A DNA stretch of 12,827 bases from CAUZEO01 sp963578625 (lineage in GTDB: Bacteria; Verrucomicrobiota; Kiritimatiellia; SLOV01): NCBI GenBank assembly GCA_963578625.1, contig CAUZEO010000137.1, positions 1-12,827 on the forward strand, given 5' to 3'. The translations under genes were made by a program, and so were the position numbers. This document shows positions 1-5,856 of the stretch, piece by piece. The notes beneath the pieces are model-generated. The model had not been told where the DNA came from. It saw only the letters and a program-made list of their open reading frames with translations, and did not search any database. Positions within the stretch are counted from its first letter, which is position 1. Every line of letters begins with the position of its first letter.

Positions 1-423
1 CTCCGCCTCGCACTTCAGTTCAGAAACGACGTCTTTTTCGATCACGGGATCGTAGGTTGTAACATGAGCCTGCCACAGGGCCGGCGCAGTCGTGCCAAGA
101 TCCCCGGCAATGCCCTCTCCGTATGGCTCGGCCAGAATCGTACGCTTCAGCTGCACCGCCAGGTCCGTCAGTTTCGGCAAAAGGTTGTCGCATTCATCGA
201 GTGCCTTCTTATAGCCCTCGTTCGCCGTATCCTGGTTGAACCGCAGCCGCACCAGAGCTTGCCAGGAGTCGATCTCACGCAGAAACGCGTCCCACTCCCG
301 GATCACTTCAATACAGGCATCGGCGTCGGCGGCCGCAAGAATACTCGCCTGGAATTCCGCATAACGCATGGAGACCATTTCCATGTTTGGCGCGGTCGAG
401 GCAATTTCGTGAAATCGAACCAT
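1..423 (-). CDS. M3-family oligoendopeptidase, N-terminal part (runs off the window)
   Basis: Reading leftward from the ATG at 423-421 gives 141 residues with no stop before the window edge, so only the N-terminal region is present and the zinc site HExxH lies outside. The start reads MVRFHEIASTAPNMEMVSMRYAEF. The helical segment that follows contains RLRFNQDTANEGYKKALDE (about 67-85), LPKLTDLAVQLKRTILAEPY (about 90-109) and the ALWQAHVTTYDPVIEKDVVSE stretch (about 118-138). These resemble the N-terminal helical domain of PepF/Pz-type M3 oligoendopeptidases, which cleave short peptides in the cytoplasm. There is no signal peptide, which fits. No clear Shine-Dalgarno precedes the ATG; an internal ATG (residue 14) is an alternative start. 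The gene is divergent from the importer genes across a 381-bp gap, suggesting but not proving a link to peptide uptake. The family call is from remembered similarity. Confidence 0.75.
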   Translation of the reverse strand, partial: MVRFHEIASTAPNMEMVSMRYAEFQASILAAADADACIEVIREWDAFLREIDSWQALVRLRFNQDTANEGYKKALDECDNLLPKLTDLAVQLKRTILAEPYGEGIAGDLGTTAPALWQAHVTTYDPVIEKDVVSELKCEAE

Positions 424-433
424 GGAACACACA

Positions 434-460
434 GTGGATTAAAAAGTGGGGATTGTCATC
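434..460 (+). repeat. 27-bp direct repeat, copy A
   Basis: This copy matches 731-757 at 23 of 27 positions in the same orientation. The shared core is AAAAGTGGGG, one variable base, then TTGTCATC. It begins 11 bases upstream of the M3 peptidase start codon. Confidence 0.7.
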
Positions 461-646
461 TCCCGCTGGATTCGGTCGCCCTTGCTTGAGAGTACCCGGC
501 AGATTGCCTTTGTCGCGTCGAAGGGGGGGCCGGGGACATTGGTGGCTGACGACCTATTGTACTCGTAGCCGCAGCTTGATGCGGTTCGAGTGAAAAGCAT
601 GAGAGGCCAATTTCTCTCCTGCAGGCAGAAGTCCGCAACGCCTGAA

Positions 647-664
647 CGCGGAATGAATTCCGCG
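647..664. repeat. Palindrome CGCGGAAT-GA-ATTCCGCG
   Basis: Two perfect 8-bp arms (647-654 and 657-664) are separated by two bases. There is no T-run after it on either strand, so it does not look like an intrinsic terminator. It resembles the compact GC-rich palindromes of REP-type dispersed repeats, but one copy cannot show that. Confidence 0.55.
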
Positions 665-730
665 CTACGGACGGCGTATAGCACCCCGTGGCAGAAAAAT
701 TTTCGAAAGCGGACACGATTCCCCTGTGCG

Positions 731-757
731 GTGGTTCGAAAAGTGGGGGTTGTCATC
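731..757 (+). repeat. 27-bp direct repeat, copy B
   Basis: Partner of 434-460, with four mismatches. It lies 47 bases upstream of the solute-binding protein start and includes TTGTCA at 750-755, which could serve as a -35 element. Confidence 0.7.
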
Positions 758-779
758 CGCGGATAATTTTGAGTTTAAT
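750..779 (+). promoter_or_regulatory. Possible sigma-70-like promoter for the importer genes
   Basis: TTGTCA (750-755) is followed after 18 bases by TTTAAT (774-779). Each hexamer matches its consensus at five of six positions. Transcription would begin about 20 bases before the ATG at 805. The -35 lies inside direct repeat copy B. This is a pattern match only; such matches occur by chance. Confidence 0.3.
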
Positions 780-804
780 TGCGGCTTTTCCAGCTTGGTA
801 CCCA

Positions 805-2778
805 ATGACGCATAAATTCCGCCCCGCTCGGTTTCAAGATTCCGTAAGTCCATTTCCCTCTTGTTGTCGATCCCGCCTTCGAACTGGATCCGTCTATTCC
901 AGGTACCTTCCGGCTGCGTTTTTCACGATTCTGAATCTGTCCGCCGGATCGTCGTTCGGCGGGCAACCCTACCGGGAAGCCCCGGAGCTTACGATGCTGG
1001 TGGAAGCCGGCAAGCTTCCCCCAGTGGGAGAGAGGCTACCCGAAGAGCCCCTGGTCGTAGAGTTGGGAACCTATGGAATAGACGAGATCGGTCATTACGG
1101 GGGCATCCTGAAGTACGACGCCGTAGACGCACCGAACGTGCAGGGGTTCACCGATATCATCGTCCCATTTTTTGATGATGAGAAAGTGACTTCGATTGCC
1201 GGGAAGGGAAAGTTCCTGCCGCTGGCCTGGAGAGACTACGAAGTTACGGCCGACTTTCGCGTCTGGACGTTCTACATGCGAAAAGGGATGAGGTGGTCCG
1301 ACGGCGAGCTTTATACGACGGAAGACATTCTATTCTGGCTGGAGTCGGTAGCCCTGAACAAGGAGCTCACCCCGATCGTGCCCGGGCTGCTGGAAGTAAA
1401 AGGGAAGATGGCCCGGGTCGAAGTCCTCGACACCTATTCCGTGCGCTTCACCTTTGACGCGCCAAACCTCACATTTTTGAGCCAGATTGCGCGCATGGAG
1501 CGAGAAATTACCGGGCTCCCGAAACACTATCTGAAGGAATTCCATCCCGACTACACGGATACCGAAACCTTAAAAGCGCGGAGAGTAGAAGCGGGGATGG
1601 ACACCTGGTCACAGCTTTTCATCGCAATGTCGGACCGAACGCAAAATAGCAATCCGAATCTCCCCTCCCTGCTTCCATGGATCGTCAAAGAAGGCATCCC
1701 CGCGAATCCCGTTCGCTATGTTCGCAATCCCTACTACTGGGCGGTTGACGCGGAAGGACAACAACTCCCCTATGCGGATGAGGTGAGGTACACACTTGTC
1801 GGCAATGCGGAACGCATGAAGCTGCGAAAGGTTTCCGGCTCGGTCAGCGTATCCGCGATCATGATCGACGCCGCAGAACTGGTTCGGCGCAATGCCGAAA
1901 AGGGGAAAATCGGATGGCATCTGCTCCCGCCACCCGGTGACATAAACGGATATACCCTGTGCTTTAACTTTTTGACGCCGGACCCCTTCAAAGCGAAACT
2001 GAACAACGATCGGCGCTTTCGTATTGCCATGTCCCTGCAAATGCCGAGGCATATCATCAGTGCCGTAGTTGACAACGGGTTGACGAAACCCAAGCAAATC
2101 GGGATCTCCGATCCCGACCACCCCTGGTATAACGAGAAATTGGCCACGTCGTATCTTGAGTATGATTTGGAAGAAGCAAACCGCCTCCTTGATGAAATTG
2201 GACTGACGGAAAAAGACGGAGACGGTTTTCGGTTGGATCCGGACGGCAATCGAATCACGTTTAGTCTTCAGACCGTGAGCCACCAGCAATGGACACCGGT
2301 ATGCGAGATTATTGCGGAGGAACTCCCCAAGGTTGGGCTCCAGGCGAATCTTCGCCTGGTCGGCTGGGATGGGTTCGGAGATACGATTCGTGCAGGCAAA
2401 TGGGAGCTGTTCCTCGGCCAGGATCCCATGGGATATCCCAGCCGGTGGCCTACCGGGATGAATACCGCCAGACCGAGTATCTGGAACGCGTATGAATGGC
2501 AGGAATGGCTCAGTACCGACGGCAAGAAAGGAAAGGAGCCACCTCCCTTGATGAAGGAGTGCTGGAACCAGTGGCAGACTGCAAGAGCGGCAAGCAGCTT
2601 TGAAGAACTCGGTTCAGCGATCCAATGGCTGCAGAGTAAGGCCGCGGAACAACTGTTCGCGGTGGGAGTCGTTAATTTCAGTCCAACACTCCGGGTCCAT
2701 GCTCTCAATGTGCGCAACATTCCGCCGGATCGGGGATTTTTCCTGACAAGCGCCCTCTACGTGGAAGAAAAAAAATAA
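805..2778 (+). CDS. Extracellular solute-binding protein, family 5 (Opp/Dpp/oligosaccharide type)
   Basis: The 657-residue product is the ligand-capturing component of a peptide/nickel-family ABC importer. After the export signal comes PYREAPELTMLVEAGKLPP, a linker seen in very long binding proteins of PVC bacteria. The family-5 signature FYMRKGMRWSDGELYTTEDI lies near residues 157-176, and later parts include the WDGFGDTI segment typical of the second lobe. Cluster members bind peptides, nickel, opines or oligosaccharides; the ligand here cannot be read. The start is uncertain: 805 is the last possible ATG and leaves an unusually long 33-residue polar stretch before the hydrophobic YLPAAFFTILNLSAG segment. 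An upstream in-frame ATG at 688 would cross the repeat at 731-757, so I reject it. No strong ribosome binding site is seen. No lipobox is obvious. The permease genes follow after 45 bases. Confidence 0.85.
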   Translation: MTHKFRPARFQDSVSPFPSCCRSRLRTGSVYSRYLPAAFFTILNLSAGSSFGGQPYREAPELTMLVEAGKLPPVGERLPEEPLVVELGTYGIDEIGHYGGILKYDAVDAPNVQGFTDIIVPFFDDEKVTSIAGKGKFLPLAWRDYEVTADFRVWTFYMRKGMRWSDGELYTTEDILFWLESVALNKELTPIVPGLLEVKGKMARVEVLDTYSVRFTFDAPNLTFLSQIARMEREITGLPKHYLKEFHPDYTDTETLKARRVEAGMDTWSQLFIAMSDRTQNSNPNLPSLLPWIVKEGIPANPVRYVRNPYYWAVDAEGQQLPYADEVRYTLVGNAERMKLRKVSGSVSVSAIMIDAAELVRRNAEKGKIGWHLLPPPGDINGYTLCFNFLTPDPFKAKLNNDRRFRIAMSLQMPRHIISAVVDNGLTKPKQIGISDPDHPWYNEKLATSYLEYDLEEANRLLDEIGLTEKDGDGFRLDPDGNRITFSLQTVSHQQWTPVCEIIAEELPKVGLQANLRLVGWDGFGDTIRAGKWELFLGQDPMGYPSRWPTGMNTARPSIWNAYEWQEWLSTDGKKGKEPPPLMKECWNQWQTARAASSFEELGSAIQWLQSKAAEQLFAVGVVNFSPTLRVHALNVRNIPPDRGFFLTSALYVEEKK

Positions 2779-2823
2779 CCGGATTCGTTTGGAATCGTGA
2801 TTATGCAATTTCTGACCTGAATC

Positions 2824-3819
2824 ATGCTCGGCTACATCGTCAAACGTATCGTGATTATGATTCCGACGCTGTTTCTCATCTCGGTAATCTCCTTCATCGT
2901 GATCGAGTTGCCGCCGGGAGATATGGCCAGCGCCTACCTGGCATCGATTGAAGATCAGCGCGAAGATCTCCGCGAGGAAACCTTGCAGGAGGTTGATGCG
3001 CTACGCGCGAGGCTCGGACTCGATCAACCCGCATACAAGCGGTACTTCCTGTGGGCCGGCAGATTTTTTTTTAAGGGCGACTTCGGGTACTCCTATGTAT
3101 GGAAAAAGCCCGTGCGGGAATTGCTCGAAGGCAGAATAGAACTCACGGTGTTGATATCGCTCTGCACGTTCGTCATCGGAACGCTGATCACGTGGCCGAT
3201 CGGGCTGGGCATGTCGGTCAGGCAGTATTCGTGGTTCGACAACACCTTCAGTTTCATCGCCTTCATCATGATGGCCGTCCCGCCATTCCTGATCGCACTG
3301 GTATTGATGTATTTCTCCTACCAGTGGTGGGACATCATGCCCGGCGGTCTATATTCCGACAAGTATCTCGATGCCGAGTGGAGCACCGGTAAATTCCTGG
3401 ATCTCCTCGCTCATCTCTGGATGCCGCTGGTCATTCTCGTCCTCGGCAGCATCGGCGGCGGCATCCGCGTTATCCGGGCCAACATGCTTGATGAAATGCG
3501 CATGCCCTACGTGACCACCGCCCGCGCAAAGGGCCTGTCGGAACTTCGCCTGATCCTGAAGTACCCGTTGCGAATGGCGGCAAACCCGTTCGTCTGCTCC
3601 ATCGGCTGGATGCTGCCGGGGCTGGTGGGCGGCGAGATCATCGTTTCGCTGGTGCTGGGGATTCCCACCACCGGGCCGATCCTGCTGGAAGGCATCATGA
3701 ACCAGGATATGCAGGTAGCGGGGGCAATCATCATGATCCTGGCGGCCCTCACAGTTATCGGAACCCTTATATCGGACATTCTACTCGGCATACTGGACCC
3801 GCGGATCCGCTACACCTGA
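2824..3819 (+). CDS. ABC transporter permease, OppB/DppB type
   Basis: This 331-residue inner-membrane protein is one half of the transport channel. The N-terminus MLGYIVKRIVIMIPTLFLIS opens straight into the first membrane helix (about 9-29), as in DppB/OppB. A periplasmic region carries GDFGYSYVWKKPV (about 85-97). Further hydrophobic helices lie near 105-127, 135-165, 198-215, 255-280 and 300-322. The cytoplasmic coupling (EAA-type) loop is YVTTARAKGLSELRLILKY at about 229-247, the site where the ATPase docks. The length is normal for the family. The ATG at 2824 is preceded by no clear Shine-Dalgarno. It sits 45 bases after the binding protein and 7 bases before the next permease, so the three genes are probably one transcript. 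Confidence 0.92.
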   Translation: MLGYIVKRIVIMIPTLFLISVISFIVIELPPGDMASAYLASIEDQREDLREETLQEVDALRARLGLDQPAYKRYFLWAGRFFFKGDFGYSYVWKKPVRELLEGRIELTVLISLCTFVIGTLITWPIGLGMSVRQYSWFDNTFSFIAFIMMAVPPFLIALVLMYFSYQWWDIMPGGLYSDKYLDAEWSTGKFLDLLAHLWMPLVILVLGSIGGGIRVIRANMLDEMRMPYVTTARAKGLSELRLILKYPLRMAANPFVCSIGWMLPGLVGGEIIVSLVLGIPTTGPILLEGIMNQDMQVAGAIIMILAALTVIGTLISDILLGILDPRIRYT

Positions 3820-3826
3820 TCAGCCC

Positions 3827-4933
3827 ATGTTCTGGAAAAGCAAGAAAACGAAGGATCAGCTTGCGTCGGCGACACAATGGCAGCTGATCTGGTTGAAGTT
3901 CAAGGCGCACAAGCCCGCAGTGATCAGTCTGTACGTCATTATCCTGATGTACGTTGTCGCACTCTTCGCCGGTTTTTTCGCGGTCAACGACCCCGTGCAG
4001 CGGCGAGTGAAATATAAATTCCTCCCTCCTACCAAGATCCATTTTTTCAGTGAAGACGGGAAGTTTTCGCCCCGTGTTTATCCCAAGAGAAGCAAGCTGA
4101 ACGTTGAAACACTACGGCGTGAATACGCAGACGATCCGGATCACCCCGCGAAGATTCGCCTTTTCGCCCACGGACCGGAATATAAGATCTGCAGACTCTT
4201 CACCTGGGACCGACATGTGCTGGGAACCGATACGGAGGATCCGTTTTTCTTCCCGCTCGGGACCGACGGAAGCGGCCGCTGCCTCTATTCGCGCCTCATC
4301 TTCGGCGGTCAACTTTCCCTGTCGATCGGCCTGCTGGCAGTGGCCATGACATTCGTTTTGGGGATTTTCGTCGGCGGAATTACCGGCTATTTCGGAGGCA
4401 TACTCGACAACATTACGCAGCGCATCACCGAAGTGTTGATGTGCTTTCCCACGCTGCCCCTGTGGATGGCGCTAAGCGCCGCCCTGCCGCTCGACTGGTC
4501 GATCATCAAGGTGTACTTCGCGATTTCAGTCATTCTGTCGATCATGGGTTGGACCGGGCTCGCCCGTACCGTGCGCAGCAAGTTTCTCGCGCTGCGTGAA
4601 GAAGAGTTTGTGGTTGCCGCGATGCTGGACGGCGCCGGCGCATCCCGGCTCGCGTTCCGGCATATGCTGCCATCCTTCGCCAGCCACCTGATCGTATCCG
4701 CCAGCCTGGCGATCCCTTCCATGATCATGGGAGAGACCGCCCTGAGTTTCCTGGGAATCGGGCTTCGATCCCCCGCCATCAGTTGGGGCGTCCTGCTGCA
4801 AGATGCGCAGAACGTAGAGGCAGTAGCGCTCCGCCCCTGGCTCCTGATCCCTGCCATCGCCGTCATTGTCATCGTCGTCGCGTTCAACTTCGTCGGCGAC
4901 GGGCTGCGCGACGCGGCGGATCCGTACCGGTAG
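3827..4933 (+). CDS. ABC transporter permease, OppC/DppC type, with long periplasmic loop
   Basis: This 368-residue protein is the second channel half. It has a cytoplasmic N-terminus, a first membrane helix at about 30-52 and then the family hallmark FPLGTDGSGRCLYSRLIFGG at about 142-161. The remaining helices lie near 163-190, 203-222, 228-246, 285-305 and 337-356. The coupling loop EEFVVAAMLDGAGASRLAFR spans about 259-278. The segment between the first helix and the LGTD motif is about 90 residues, polar and charged, and longer than in typical DppC proteins (about 300 residues in total); it would lie on the outer face. It starts 7 bases after the OppB-type gene. The two ATPase genes usually found next in such operons are absent here, so ATPases must come from another locus if the importer works. 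Confidence 0.92.
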   Translation: MFWKSKKTKDQLASATQWQLIWLKFKAHKPAVISLYVIILMYVVALFAGFFAVNDPVQRRVKYKFLPPTKIHFFSEDGKFSPRVYPKRSKLNVETLRREYADDPDHPAKIRLFAHGPEYKICRLFTWDRHVLGTDTEDPFFFPLGTDGSGRCLYSRLIFGGQLSLSIGLLAVAMTFVLGIFVGGITGYFGGILDNITQRITEVLMCFPTLPLWMALSAALPLDWSIIKVYFAISVILSIMGWTGLARTVRSKFLALREEEFVVAAMLDGAGASRLAFRHMLPSFASHLIVSASLAIPSMIMGETALSFLGIGLRSPAISWGVLLQDAQNVEAVALRPWLLIPAIAVIVIVVAFNFVGDGLRDAADPYR

Positions 4934-4974
4934 GAGATGCCTGATGTGAGTGTTCAGTCTTCATGCGGCCTCCG

Positions 4975-4994
4975 ACCGGGGTGTTCGGTTTTTT
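4975..4994 (+). terminator. Weak candidate terminator after the importer genes
   Basis: ACCG (4975-4978) can pair with CGGT (4986-4989), and six T residues follow (4989-4994). A four-pair stem is weak. The position, about 40 bases after the last permease stop, is right for an operon end, but the call rests mainly on the T-run. Confidence 0.25.
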
Positions 4995-5062
4995 GATCTG
5001 GAGATTTCACATCTATTTTTTTAGGTTCCAGACTCCTCCCCCGGCAACGATAACCGAACACC
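4980..5062. repeat. 11-bp perfect spaced inverted repeat
   Basis: GGTGTTCGGTT at 4980-4990 is exactly complementary to AACCGAACACC at 5052-5062, with 61 bases between. The spacer is AT-rich, with T-runs near 5015-5022. The right arm is followed by a second CCGAACA, making a short local direct repeat. It occupies the gap between the permease and the broken glycosidase-like gene and could be a regulatory hairpin, an insertion scar or chance. Confidence 0.5.
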
Positions 5063-5090
5063 GAACATCACCAGGGAAAAGGAAAACCCC

Positions 5091-5721
5091 ATGCCGACAA
5101 ATCATCAAATCGAAACCTGTTTCTAGACGATCACGACATCGATTCCATTCACGATCTCCAACGGACCGTGAATCAACCGGACTGGGATCCGGAGGCCTCC
5201 GTGCTGAAGGCCGAGCGCCCGTGGGAAATGGGCGGCGTCAGCCAGGATGGGACCGTGCTCTACGACGAAGAGCAGAGGCTGTTTCGATTTTCCTACCTGA
5301 CCCTCGCGGGATCCGGAGGCTACGAAGCCAAAATGGTGACGATGAGCGGCAAGCAGTGGCTCGAAAATGGGACCATGCTCGCCTACGCAACATCGGAGGA
5401 TGGAGCGCATTGGGATCGTCCGAATCTCGGACAAGTCGACTTTGAAGGATCGAGCGGCAACAACCTCATTGCCATCGGCTCGATCAACGCGGAAGGCTGC
5501 GGCATCGTTTTTGAACTGGACGATCCCGACCCCCGTCACGCCGCTACAACACTATCTTCTGGGAGCACGGTTCGGGCGATGTAGTGACCCGGGAAGACGG
5601 ACCGGTATTGTGGGCGTCCGGCGGAACCGACGGGATGTGAGTCGCTTTCTCACCGGGTGGAATACACTGGACCAACTACGAGGAGAAGATCCGAATCCTA
5701 TTCCGTAATCGTCGCGCGTAA
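5091..5721 (+). pseudogene. Decayed propeller glycosidase-like gene (GH43/GH32-like fold)
   Basis: The remains match the N-terminal 40% of the intact gene at 10951-12471. A ribosome-binding-like AGGGAAAAGG precedes ATG 5091, but that frame stops at TAG 5124-5126. One frame over, from about 5117, the sequence reads LFLDDHDIDSIHDLQRT and then VLKAERPWEMGGVSQDGTV. This matches the family N-terminus, so one base was probably lost near 5111-5120. That frame runs through TSEDGAHWDRP to DDPDPRH. Near 5540 the coding sense moves to another frame, giving RYNTIFWEHGSGDVV and WASGGTDGM. A TGA (5638-5640) then stands where the family would have Trp, followed in the same frame by VAFSPGGIHWTNYEE and TAA at 5719-5721. 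The rest of the roughly 500-residue protein is missing. Other genes here end in TGA, so recoding of TGA is unlikely. Sequencing error could explain one frameshift but hardly all the lesions. Confidence 0.85.
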
Positions 5722-5726
5722 TCGTC
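5704..5726 (+). repeat. 10-bp direct repeat at the end of the pseudogene
   Basis: CGTAATCGTC occurs at 5704-5713 and again at 5717-5726. It lies where the recognisable family similarity of the pseudogene ends, so it may mark the join of the deletion that removed the 3' part. This is inference from position only. Confidence 0.4.
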
Positions 5727-5847
5727 AACCGACATGCTCAGTTCTGTCAAAGAATAGACGATGGGCTCGTGACAAAATCTAAACCTGCGTGTAATCTCTC
5801 CTTTGGCCGTCGCGACAAAGTACCGGCAGCACCGTGTAAATAAACCT

Positions 5848-5851
5848 GGAG
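5848..5851 (+). promoter_or_regulatory. Ribosome binding site setting the dehydrogenase start
   Basis: GGAG lies 5 bases upstream of ATG 5857. It favours this start over the in-frame codon at 5803, which would add 18 polar residues before the signal peptide. Confidence 0.6.
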
Positions 5852-5856
5852 TTCGA

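Larger units (their letters stand above)
424..804. other. Intergenic region with repeats, between divergent genes
   Basis: These 381 bases separate the M3 peptidase and the solute-binding protein. I see no convincing gene. Short open frames exist on both strands, but they have no recognisable domain and follow the repeats rather than any coding pattern. The region holds a 27-bp imperfect direct repeat (434-460 and 731-757), a palindrome at 647-664, a small CCGCA/TGCGG hairpin at 569-584 and a run of G near 520. It should contain the promoters of both flanking genes. Confidence 0.6.

Noticed and set aside
64..489. A 141-codon plus-strand gene at the left edge
   Set aside because: The minus strand carries a clear M3-peptidase N-terminus here, and the plus frame has no motif.
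439..756. A 105-codon minus-strand gene between the direct repeats
   Set aside because: Its first and last residues are encoded by the two repeat copies and the middle covers the palindrome. It has no domain or ribosome binding site; more likely part of the repeat block.
688..804. N-terminal extension of the solute-binding protein from ATG 688
   Set aside because: It would run through the 27-bp repeat and the likely promoter, and the added residues look non-coding.
1609..2289. A 226-codon minus-strand frame inside the solute-binding protein gene
   Set aside because: It is fully antisense to conserved family-5 sequence and has no recognisable motif or ribosome binding site.
5168..5584. A stand-alone 138-residue gene starting at GTG 5168
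   Set aside because: Family sequence (FLDDHDIDSIHDLQ) continues upstream of the GTG in the same frame, and further family sequence follows downstream in another frame, so this is one fragment of the pseudogene.
5638..5640. TGA read as tryptophan or selenocysteine
   Set aside because: Other genes in the window end with TGA, and this reading frame is already broken twice upstream.
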